64,000 nucleotides of DNA from the NCBI GenBank assembly GCA_963921825.1, contig OY997596.1, forward strand, positions 36,261,932 to 36,325,931. Reading direction: 5' to 3'. Below are positions 54,510 through 64,000 of the stretch, one piece after another (positions within the stretch are counted from its first letter, which is position 1; the number at the start of each line of letters is the position of its first letter). The DNA comes from Erodium maritimum (Eukaryota > Streptophyta > Magnoliopsida > Geraniales > Geraniaceae). The position numbers and the translations under genes were made by a program. The notes under the pieces are model-generated. The model ran no database searches. It was not told the DNA's origin and saw nothing but the letters and a program-made list of their open reading frames with translations.

Positions 54510-57500
54510 ATTCAGACGTCGCTTGACCTCAAGCGCAAAAGAAGGATGACGGGCCACCAATTCATCTACCAACTCCCAAGAAGCCTCGGATGGGGACTTG
54601 TGAGCCCAATGCACCAAGACTTCAGTCTGATCAGCTCGGGTACGGACGTCCAGGATAGCCACCGGGACGGGGGGTGCCACCAAAGAATCCGGCGAGGGAA
54701 GCTGTGGCGTCCTCGTGACATCACCCACGAACTTCTGGAAGCATGACACGTGAAAGATGGGGTGAATCCAAGAATCCGCCGGCAATCCCAGCTTGTCAGC
54801 GACCTCCCCAATGCGTTGGAGCACCAGAAATGGCTCATAGAAGCGAGAGCTCAACTTTCGACCACTACGGGAAGTCACTAACATCTGGCGATAAGGCTGG
54901 AGTTTCAATAGAACCAACTCCCCAACCTGAAATGAAACCTCACGATGCTTTCGGTTGTAACTAGCCTTCATAGCCTGCTGAGCACGCAATAATTGCTTCC
55001 TTAGGCCAGCCAACGCTTCGTCACGCTCAGTAATCTCTCGATCAACCGCCTCCAACAGAGCTGGCCCCGGCGCATAATTCAGCAACCAGGATGAGGCCGA
55101 CCGTAGACCACCTCAAAGGGGGAGGTGCGAATCGTAGAGTGGAAACTTGTGTTGTAGCAGTACTCAGCCCAAGCCACCCAACGAGCCCAGAGCTTCGAAT
55201 GATCAGCCACGAAACAGTGCAAATACATTTGGAGCGTCCTGTTGACCACTTCCGTCTGACTGTCACTCTGCGGATGGTAGGCCGAACTCATGTGGAGAGA
55301 CGACCCACTCAAGCGAAACAGCTCCTGCCAGAATGCACTTGTAAATGCCTTGTCCCTGTCACTAACAATTGTCTCTGGGACCCCATGGAGCCGAACCACT
55401 GTGTCAAAGAACACCCGGGCCACAAAAGCCGCAATATACGGGTGAGACATGGCCATGAAATTCCCCTACTTGGATAACCTATCAACCACCACAAAGAGCA
55501 CCGTCTTCCCTCCTGACACAGGAAAAGCATCAATAAAATCCATAATAACGTCAGCCCATACCTGAGAAGGGATCGGTAGAGGCTGGAGCAAGCCCGCGGG
55601 TTTCAAGGTCCCGGCCTTGTGTCGTCGACATACTTCACAAGGACGCACAAAGGACTGAACTGAAGCCTTCATCCTTTGCCAAAAAAAATCAGTAGAAACC
55701 CGAACCAAAGTCTTCTGATAACCCTCATGATGAGCATTATGGACCGCGGCCAGAATCACCGGAATTAAAATGGAGTCTGTCGGCAGCCAAGCCTGCTTTT
55801 TGTAAAAAAAAATATCGTTACGTACCTCCTACTGTTCGGACAGCTTGCTTGTCGTAATGTCAGCCGAGATATGCTGGCAGCGGGGCGACCGTTGAGTTTC
55901 CACCGCCACTTCGGTCCACATGGGCACCACTGGTGCCGATAATGCACATAAAACCCCCAACTCCTCATCCCATCTTGACAGTGCATCAGCCACAATATTG
56001 TCCCTACCAACCCGAAATTCAACCCGGAAGTCGAATCCCATTAACTTCGACAGCCACCTCTACTACAGGGAAGTCGCCACTCATTGCTCCAACAGGTATT
56101 TAATAGCAAAGTGGTTGGTCTGAATCAGAAATTCCCGCCCCCATAAGTACGCACGCCAATGACGAACTGCCTGAGCCAACCCAATGAGTTCCTTCTCATA
56201 CACGGCCAACTTGAAGTGGCGAGCTGCAAATGGTCTGCTAAAAAATGCAATCGGTTGACCGTGTTGATGAAGCACCACCCCGATCCCCGAGTCACAAGCA
56301 TCACAGTCAACTGTGATTTCTACCTCAAAATATGGCAAAGCCAAAAGCAGAGTGGTAGTCATTGCATTTTTCAAGGCCTGAAATGCACCCTGAGCTTCGT
56401 CGTCCCATGTGAAAGCATTCTTTTTCAACAAGCGAGTTAACGGTGCGGCGAGGACCCCGTAACCTTGGACGAACTTACGATAATAGTCAGTCAACCCTAA
56501 GACCCACAAAGAGCCTTGGGTGTGTTTGGAGTCGGCTACTCTGTCATGGCCGAAACTTTGGTCGGGTCAGCTTCTACCCCACTTCCAGAGATAAGAAATC
56601 CCAAATTAGCCACCTGTTCCTGAGAAAACAGACACTTGCTACGCTTCAGAAATAAAGTATTGGATTGCAACAATGATAGAATTACCCGCAAATGATGGAG
56701 GTGATCGGACCACGAAGGGCTATAAATCAGAATGTCATAAAAAACCAACACAAAACGCCACAGGTATGGAGCGAAAATGTCGTTCATCAGCGCTTGGAAG
56801 GTCAAAGGAGCATTCGTGAGACCGAAGGGCATTACTAGGAACTCGAAATGCCCGTGGTGTGTCCGAAAATCTGTCTTCTGTACATCCGCAGGATGCATGC
56901 GGACCTGATGATATCCTAAGCGCAGGTCCAACTTGGAGAAAAATCGCGCCCCATGTAACTCGTCCAGCAGCTCGTCAATTACCGGAAAAGGAAATTTATC
57001 CTTAATCGTACGAACATTAAGTGCCCTGTAATCCACGTACATCCGCCAAGAGTGGTCGGCATTGGGTACCAACAATATCAGTGAAGAAAATGGGGACTTG
57101 CTTTGCCGAATAGTCCCCTGAGCCAACATCTCACGACATTGATTTTCAATTTCGTCCTTTTGACGGTGAGGGTAACGATAGGGACGGACCACCACAGTAC
57201 CCGAGCCGGGTAACAAGTGGATGTGATGGTCGGCTGATCGCTGGGGTGGGAGGCCTCTAGGCTCTGTAAATAGCTCTGAAAATTCCCCGAGCAACGTCGC
57301 ACATTGTTGTGCCTGAGACCGGCTTCCAGTAAGTGCTGCAAAGACCGGTTTCTACTCTGCTGGGTCAAGGCCCCTTAAGATAATCGGTCGGCCAGAAACA
57401 TAGAACTTCATGGTCATGTGATCGAAGTTCCAAAGTATGTCGCCCAATTAACACCTAGGACAGTAGTGAATCCACACAACGGTAAGACAAAAAATTCAAA

Positions 57501-58790
57501 ATGAAACACATCCAAACCCACCTTAATAGGCGCAAGCTGACAGATGCCCGGGCTAGCGACACTCTCCCCGTTAGCCATTAGAACACGCAACCTTGTCCGA
57601 CCCTGCACCGAAATTCCCACCTTACGCGCAAAACCTTCATCCACGAAGTTGTGGGTCGACCACGAATCAATCAAAATAAGCAGGGGGCTGCCCCCAAGAG
57701 TCGCCTGAACCGTCATGGTACGTGGAGCCATCGTGCCGGTCATAGCATGAAGCGAAATAGACGGATTGTCCTCCTCCAGAACCTGTTCTAGGCCTTCATC
57801 GCCTTCCTCAATCAGCTCCAAATAAAACAACTTCTTACAACGATGACCCAAGCTATAAGCCTCGTCACAATTAAAACAAATCCCTTTGGAGATGCGATCC
57901 TGCTTTTCCTCCTTAGAAATGCGCTTGACAAATGGCCTCGGAGCCAATCCCGCAGTCTGTTGTCGACAGGGAGCCGCTGGGGAAGCAGTTGACTCCTCCC
58001 GTGCCCTCCTCTCGTAGGGCTTGGCGAGCCCCATAGCCGTGGTTAAGTCACGGGGATGCTGAATCTCTACATCAATAGCCAGAGTGCCTCGCAACCCACT
58101 TAGGAAAAGAGCCAGCTCCTGATCAGGCTTTAAAGAGGGTACATGAGCGACCAAACGCTCAAAACTAGTCGCATATTCATCCACTGAGCCGACCTGTTTC
58201 AATTTGGCTAACTTACCAAGCTGGTTACTTTCCAAAATTGATCCAAATCGTGTGTTACAATGCCCTTTAAGTTCCGACCCACGCATGCCAGGATAATCCT
58301 GTTGCAGCTTCATGTACCATAACTGTGCGTCCTCTTCGAGATGGAAAGAAGCCAGCATAACTCTGTCCTCTGGGGACGTGCGTTGATGAAGTAAATAACC
58401 TTCACAATGATTCAACCATGCATTCGAATCCGAGCGGCCATTGAAACGAGGGAATTTGAGGCGTGCAAAACGAGGAGCTTCTCCCCCCGACCCTGCTAAC
58501 ATCGACGTCGGCACGGTTCTGGTCTGCGTCCCTCCTTCTGCAACCGACCCTGCCCAAGATGGGTCTACAACGGCCCTGGGCTACTATCGGTCAACGGCGT
58601 TTGCGCCCTGTAGTCCTTCTGGTACCGTGCTCTCCCACTGCTTCTCCACCGGCGTCACCTGAGTGGACAGCAACCGAACCAACAAGGCGAGCTCCCGGAG
58701 CTATTCGCTCACCTGCTCGTCCTTCGCCTGTCGCTCAGCCATAAACGCATCCAAACGGTGCTCCAACGAATTCGAATTCTCACCCGCCAT
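54510..58790 (-). pseudogene. Chromovirus gag-pol relic
   Basis: gag starts at 58790 (MAGENSNSLEHRLDAFMAER) with a stop about 30 codons in. The long gag-protease frame is 58514-57414, with zinc knuckle CFNCDEAYSLGHRC and protease LIDSWSTHNFV, where the family has DSG. RT is at 57294-56536. It keeps FSKLDLRLGYHQVR and MPFGLTNAPLTFQ, but the YxDD-type motif reads FVLVFYDILIYS, lacking one Asp codon. RNase H is at 56509-56081 and following. The integrase zinc finger is at 55759-55640 (HNAHHEGYQ...CEVCRRH) and the core at 55456-55079 (SDRDKAFTSAFWQELF, YHPQSDSQTEVVNR). The C-terminus with a chromodomain-like tail is 55085-54480 (EVLVHWAHKSPSEASWE). Stops separate these pieces. Confidence 0.9.
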
Positions 58791-58797
58791 AAAACCA

Positions 58798-58810
58798 GGC
58801 TCTAATACCA
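58798..58810 (-). promoter_or_regulatory. Chromovirus primer-binding site
   Basis: Minus-strand TGGTATTAGAGCC, one mismatch from the tRNA-Met-type site TGGTATCAGAGCC, three bases after the 5' LTR. Confidence 0.8.
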
Positions 58811-58813
58811 CTT

Positions 58814-59214
58814 TGTTAGGTTTCCGGCTTATCGATCGTGTTATGGGACCAAGGTAAGAACTAGGGTCAAGGGTTCGCGTGCGCGAATCCTTGTTCTTCT
58901 TTCTACCAATGATGATAATCAAGCTCGTAAAGGGAACTTGAGACCTTTTAGAGAACTAATAGTTTATTAATTATCGATGATTATTCATATAACTCTTTTG
59001 GTTTATATATACCAAAAGAGGTTTCCCATTCCTAAAGCAACATTAATTGATAATTGATTCTACCCAAAGTTACCCAAATCCTAATACAATTGTAATCTTA
59101 AGAAATAACAATAAAAGGAAATACTTGATAGCTTCCTAGCCATTTTCTGATTCTCCTTGGCCATGGGTTCGTCTCTTGTATACAACCCCGTACCATCCAA
59201 CCCAGCCCATAACA
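58814..59214 (-). repeat. Chromovirus 5' LTR
   Basis: 401 bp, the partner of 54102-54498. Shares ACCAATGATGATA, GTAAAGGGAACTTGAGACC and CCAAAAGAGGTTTCCCATTC blocks. Confidence 0.9.
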
Positions 59215-60640
59215 ATAAACATTAGTTAATTGTGTCAACTTAAGGATATGCATTTGTAGTTTTCTCTATTATATGTATATATAGGATTACAATCAGGTAC
59301 AAACTTCTATCTTTCGTCAGAACGTAGAATTATCAATCTGGGCCTTTGGATCGTATAATTAAAGGCCCAGATTATAGTATATATATATATATACTATTTT
59401 ATTTACCATGCAAGATATATATTTAAATACAAATAATGACAATGTTATGTGAATAAGTAATTAAATATTTAGGGTAGTTATATCATGTGTAATTACTCTT
59501 ATCTATTTAAGTAGAACCTCCATGGTTCATTTCGTCATGGGTTTTACACTATTGTGTGTGACCCATTAGGTTCACATAAAATTGGCAGTGAGCCTGAAAT
59601 CTACATTTCGTTCATAAGTTATGTATAACCCTTATCAAGGTCCATAACTACCCAAGTCATATGAAGTGTGACAGTTCTTTTTGTTAGAACATATTACCTT
59701 AAGTATCCTTATCCTTTGTTGTTTGGTAATATCATGATTGAAAACAAGGAATATAAGCTTCATTATCGTTCTGGGTTCTATCTTTGGTTTTTTTTTATCC
59801 CGAGATCAGATTATAAGTGACAAATCTTTGTTCACTCGCATGGTTATGCTTAAATATACAATCCTTACTTATCAAGGGGCTTGATGGTATCTAAGTTATG
59901 TTGATAGCGCAAGTGACAACATCCCATTGATAATAGACCATACTCATCATATGAAAATATCCATATTTGATCGAGCACAACCATTATGACCATCTTGTCA
60001 AGAGTAGTGATTGGTCGTGTGAATATATGAATCTAGAAATATTGGATATATGGTGATTTCAAGGTTATAGGAGTAAGATATACTTTGGTAGATGACAAAT
60101 ACTCATGTCCTTGTTCTATGGAGTATTCTCAAGGTGGGTCATTCAATGCTACCACTCTTTAGCATATGTGATGTTGACTCATATCTCTATATGCATGATC
60201 AGTAAAATGTGATCCTCTAATCAGCCATCACACTAGTTCTAACCATTGGTTTAGACTGGGTACGAGTGAACAAACTCATTCCTTTGTTCCTAAGATTCTA
60301 TTATCGGAAAACGGCGCCTCGATATCTTAGAAAGAGTAGAATACTCATATTGTTAACATTACATCACATGTCAATAAAAACACTTTCCATTTTATTAATC
60401 ATAAAGACGATGTAATATAATGATGTGAATTGTCCTAGAGCAAAAAAAACAAACATTTGTAAAGTCGTCAGATTCATATTGGAAAAAGAAGATGAGTAAC
60501 GACGAGGTACAACTTGCACATTTGACGGTCACGTAAAAATTTACTATTAGATGCTCTCACTTGATCAAGAAATTTGCATAGTCTTACAACAAAGAATATT
60601 CACACTTCAATGATTTCCAACATTGAATGAAAACATGGGA
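59215..60640. other. AT-rich repeat DNA, possibly an old LTR
   Basis: No gene. Near 59285-59305 the sequence GATTACAATCAGGTACAAAC after TATATATAG matches the terminal motif of the MITEs at 266-1304, and a (TA)n lies at about 59378-59397. The stretch 59450-60450 has the texture of a decayed copia LTR, but no paired end or TSD was found. Confidence 0.35.
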
Positions 60641-61160
60641 CATGACATTCAAGGATGCATTACGCTGTCAACTCGGCCCACGGGATGCCGCATCCAGTTT
60701 CATGTGTTCAATACCACACCATTCTATATAAGTTAAATGTTAACGAGGTAAAATTTGTGTATGTGAAACGAGAAAAAAATAAAACCACAAAAAAAAACTC
60801 CAGTGTGATGATTGAGGTAGAGGACAACAAGGACTTTTACGAGGATTTGTTAGAGGTTGCTGAGCTTTTCTACCAGCATGGGATGTCAATTGTTCTATTT
60901 AAATTTGTTTGGTATGACGCAAAAAAATCGTAATGGATCCTAATGGGATGGTATCTATATTGACTAACAAAACTCGTCGTAGTAATGATCCATTTTATCT
61001 CACATATATGGCGAAACAAGTATGTTATACTTTGGTTCATTAAAATCCCAACACTTGTTACATATACATAGGTATGATCTATCAATTATTTTCTTTATGT
61101 CCGTTCAAATATACTACGTGGATGATCCAAAATTCAAACACAACAAGATGTCACAACAAG
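60640..61160 (+). pseudogene. CACTA (En/Spm) relic, DUF4216 region
   Basis: The plus-strand open piece at 60655-60933 has VNEVKFVYVKREKNKTTKKN, then SSVMIEVEDNKDFYEDLLEV, then MSIVLFKFVWYD. This follows the DUF4216 pattern (NGVKF...RTTQNSGV...DFYG...VVLFKCxW.D) found next to plant CACTA transposases. A frame change leads to NDPFYLTYMAKQVCYT (about 60993-61042) and then IYYVDDPK (about 61111-61135). Only this C-terminal domain remains, with stops. No CACTA termini seen. Confidence 0.78.
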
Positions 61161-61920
61161 GAATATTCATTCCTAGTCTCATTGACACAATGAATTCGAG
61201 TCAGTGGCGTATTCGTAGGGTCGAGGTTCATGATGAATACCAAGAGCCTCAATTATCATATATTCAACTATTATTTTTTATAAGCTCGAAAATTTATTAA
61301 TAAAAAGAAATATCCAAGAAGGACAGGGCATAGGAGTCAAAGACCGGTTCAACGATTACAGGGGAGATTCAATAAGGGGAGCTAAAAGGATAAAGCCTTT
61401 TCCTAAAACAAACAGTAAATAATATCCAGCTTTCTTCTTGGCAGCCAAAGCACGAATTTGAGTCCATGCATCAGGTCCAGGAGACGACGCTGCAACGCCA
61501 AACTAATTCTTTGACTTGGTGAAGTGAAGATAATTGGGACTTCATAGAAAATGAATGTTTCTTTGAAGGATTACAGCCAGGCTTAAGGACAACGTCCTTC
61601 TAATGACTGCCTTTCTCTTGGACCGGCAACTGAACGACCGTTTCGGGAACACCAAGATCAGTTCCTAGCTCCTCAAGATCCTCTACACTAGTTTGGGTCG
61701 AGTATGCACTGATTTGGGTTTGACCTACGTGGCTTTAGGTCGGACCTACATGGGTTGCTTGCCCCGCAAGCAACCCATCCAACCTATTTTAAACGCAAAC
61801 TTCAGCCAGACTACCCAATAACGTAATCTCTCTTAACTTCACTCGATCTGATTCGAAAATCACGGAAGGAATGATACCACAATCCACAGGAAAATCGTTA
61901 TCCACATCAATCAAATCTAA

Positions 61921-63559
61921 GGGTTATTTATGATAAGGTACCCTAATGTTTCGTCCACGAACGATAAGGTACCCTAATGATTCGCCCACGAACGATTTGG
62001 TTTAAAATTGGCATATTCCGCTAAAAACTAACAGAATATTCCTCTAACTTAGACATTTGCAATTAAGTGGGGTGTGAAATGACGATTTTACCCTTTCTTA
62101 TTTTAAGCTAATAAATTTGATAGACAAAATTACCATTATACCCTTAATTATATAATACAATAAAATATAATAAATAAATAAATAAATAAATTTAATTTTT
62201 TAAATTTAAAAATTAAATTATTTAAAATAATAAAAAAAAAATATTTAAAAATAAAAAAAAATTTAAAAATCATTTTTATTTTTTAAAAAAATTAATTTTA
62301 TTTATAAAAAAAATCGCAGAACTGTTCTGTGTCTTCTCCGGCCAGCTCCGGCGTCGTCTCCGGCCACCCCCTCCTCCGGCGTCTCGTCCCCGGCCACCCC
62401 CACCTCCGCCGCCTCCTCCTCCCTCTTCCATCTCCCCCCTCCCACCGTCTGCCATCGCCAGAACTCGTCTTCCCCAACCTCGACAGAGGTGAGCTAGGCT
62501 TCACGACGACGGTGGGTGGCTTCATGAGCTCAGAAGGCTGTGGGGAAGTCGTCAGGGTAGGAATCGAGTCTCGCCGTCCAGATTTGACGGTTGTGAGAGC
62601 TCGCCGGCGTTGGTAAGTGTCAGATCTGGTGCGAGCGAGCTCCGACGAGCTCTTCTCGGACAAGGCTCGGATGAATCGAGCTCGAAATCGCTCAAAAACA
62701 AGAGGGGAAGAGATGGGGGAGGTGGGATGAGGTCGGGAGACAACTCACCGTCGTCGATTTCGTCCGTTGACGGTACGGTAGGGCTCGGAACGAGGTCCGC
62801 GTGGTCGGGTCGTCACGAATCGAGGAAGAAGAAGGTAGAGGTGAGGCAGGGGGTTTTCTGGGTTGGGTTTCTATCGAGGGAAGTCGAGGTTGGGGAAGAC
62901 GAGTTCTGGCGATGGCGGACGGTGGGAGGTGGGAGGAGGAGGCGGCGGAGGTGGGGGTGGCCGGGGACGAGACGCCGGAGGAGGGGGTGGCCGGAGACGA
63001 CGCCCGAAGCTGGCCGGAGAAGACGCAGAACAGTTCTGCGATTTTTTTTTAATAAAATTAATTTTTTAAAAAAAAATAAAAATGATTTTTATATATAAAA
63101 CTGTTTTTAATAAAAAATTATTTATATATAAAAAAACTAATTATTAAAAAATAAAACTAATTAAATATAAAATCTGATTTTAAAATATAAAAATCTGATT
63201 TTTTTTTAAATAAAAACTGATTTTTGAAAGAAAAAAAACAAATTCAGTTTTTAAAAAATATAACTTTAAAAAAATATATAATTTATTTATTTTATTTTGA
63301 AAATTAAAATTAATTAGAAAATATAAATTAAGGAAACATAATAACTGAGGGTATAATGGTCATTTTACTCTTAAGTCAAAAGTCAACTGAAATGTCAAAG
63401 GGCAAAGTAGTCATTCTACATAATTCTGTTAGTTTTTTAACAGCATTAAACCAAATCGTTCTTGGACGAATCATTAGGGTACCTTATCGGACAAAAAATT
63501 CATTAGGGTACCTTATCGTTCGTGGACGAAACATTAGGGTACCTTATCGTAAATAACCC
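61921..63559. mobile_element. MULE with very long terminal inverted repeats
   Basis: 1639 bp with a perfect 9-bp TSD, CAAATCTAA (61912-61920 and 63560-63568), which is diagnostic of Mutator-like elements. The ends are GGGTTATTTATGATAAGG and, inverted, GGGTTATTTACGATAAGG. The arms stretch to about 62495 and 62868, so roughly 1.2 kb is inverted repeat. They contain repeated units (AAGGTACCCTAATG, then TTCGTCCACGAACGAT), an AT-rich belt and a GC-rich block (TCCGGCCACCCCCTCCTCCG). The unique centre, 62500-62860, is GC-rich and could be captured gene sequence. A plus-strand open frame at 62610-63098 is mostly Arg/Gly/Trp low complexity. No transposase. Confidence 0.9.
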
Positions 63560-63568
63560 CAAATCTAA

Positions 63569-64000
63569 ATTGAAATTCAAATCAAATTGATTGACCAACG
63601 ATCCGCAATCTTCGCCGGAATCAAGTCCAGTAGTCGCGTCGCAGGAGACAGACCTCGTCATCAGTTCACAATCGACTTCCATGGGAGACCTCTCACCAAC
63701 TAGGTTTAACGCATCAAAACTAGACGTGCTTTGTTCAGTGACCTTCTTCGTTCTCTGTTCAGCGACCTTCTCCATGCTCTGTTCTACGAATGGCTTCTGA
63801 CAATTGTCCGATGAAAGCTAAAACACAGCCTATTCATCGTGGTAAGCCATCCCTTCTGAACCACTATCCAACCCTGGATATATGGTTCCCTTAGATCCAA
63901 GAGCAGAAACATCGCACATGCTCTATTTCAAGCCGATGTCAGAATTGTATTTCCTACTTTTGGCAATAGCGACAAACAAAAAATATCCATTCACCTTCAT
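63569..64000 (-). other. Right-edge segment of the RRM-ORF1 retroposon
   Basis: Contains only ORF1 sequence (see the pseudogene entry). No other feature seen up to the window end. Confidence 0.5.

Larger units (their letters stand above)
54102..59214 (-). mobile_element. Ty3/gypsy chromovirus, two LTRs, defective
   Basis: LTRs 54102-54498 and 58814-59214 (about 400 bp each, roughly 90% alike by eye) begin TGTTATGGG and end CTAACA on the minus strand. The near-TSD is ATAAG/ATAAA. Primer site at 58798-58810 and purine tract at 54499-54509. The gag-protease-RT-RNase H-integrase order followed by a chromodomain-like tail places it in the chromovirus branch. Confidence 0.9.
61263..64000 (-). mobile_element. 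RRM-ORF1-only retroposon, runs off the right edge
   Basis: The minus-strand end at about 61263-61300 (TTAATAAATTTTCGAGCTTA, then TAAAAAATAATA) matches the tail of the 48.3-kb copy. It inserted into the CACTA relic and was later split by the MULE at 61921-63559. The ORF1 part continues past base 64000, so its 5' end and TSD are outside the window. No ORF2 sequence lies between ORF1 and the tail. Confidence 0.7.
61380..64000 (-). pseudogene. LINE ORF1 with RRM, partial, split by a MULE
   Basis: At the right edge (64000-63930) the frame reads MKVNGYFLFVAIAKSRKYNS, the last strand of an RRM (compare VNNYVLFVALERS in the 48-kb copy). Stops occur near 63920 and 63810-63830. The next open part, 63775-63569, ends VNQFDLNFNLDL. 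With the MULE and one TSD removed it goes on in frame as IDVDNDFPVDCGIIPSVIFE until a stop near 61785. The C-terminus at about 61380-61460 reads AWTQIRALAAKKKAG. It is inactive. LINE origin is inferred from RRM and tail similarity. Confidence 0.7.

Overview
This window is plant nuclear DNA, most likely from a eudicot. The reasons are a spliced GLTP-family gene with GT-AG introns and a mix of plant-type transposons: Ty1/copia, chromodomain Ty3/gypsy, L1-type LINEs with an RRM in ORF1, PIF/Harbinger, hAT, MULE and CACTA. Almost all of the 64 kb is transposable-element sequence in nested layers. Target-site duplications (TSDs) were read by eye and used to unpick the nesting.

Layout: 1-1.3 kb holds short foldback MITEs separated by (TA)n microsatellites. 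1.65-2.8 kb is a PIF/Harbinger transposase relic on the minus strand. 3.27-10.26 kb is a near-complete L1-type LINE with an open 846-codon RRM ORF1 and a broken ORF2. 10.42-21.83 kb is a Ty1/copia element (minus) whose 5' LTR contains a 2.95-kb solo LTR. 22.1-26.8 kb holds two LINE-derived non-autonomous retroposons, the second interrupted by a solo copia LTR. 27.06-27.87 kb is a hAT element. 27.93-31.30 kb is a TIR element containing an ORF1-only (DUF4283 plus zinc knuckle) retroposon. 32.07-40.22 kb holds ORF1-type retroposons (minus), one interrupted by two solo LTRs, one nested inside the other. 41.1-42.5 kb is a LINE ORF2 relic.

43.13-45.94 kb is the only intact-looking host gene: a six-exon minus-strand gene for a 261-residue glycolipid-transfer (GLTP/ACD11-like) protein, with a MITE and an antisense LINE fragment in its introns. 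46.6-48.1 kb is a third short LINE-derived retroposon. 48.28-53.9 kb is an RRM-ORF1 retroposon interrupted by a fourth solo LTR. 54.10-59.21 kb is a two-LTR chromovirus with damaged catalytic motifs. 60.6-61.2 kb is a CACTA (DUF4216) relic. 61.26 kb to the right edge is another RRM-ORF1 retroposon interrupted by a 1.64-kb MULE that is largely two long inverted arms.

The most interesting theme is a set of ORF1-without-ORF2 retroposons. Each ends in a LINE-like 3' tail soon after an ORF1-type protein. In three copies the reading frame resumes exactly when a later insertion and one TSD copy are removed. Together with three shorter no-RT retroposons, they suggest a population of LINE parasites mobilised in trans, analogous to mammalian HAL1. 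No CRISPR, operon, rRNA or convincing tRNA feature was seen.
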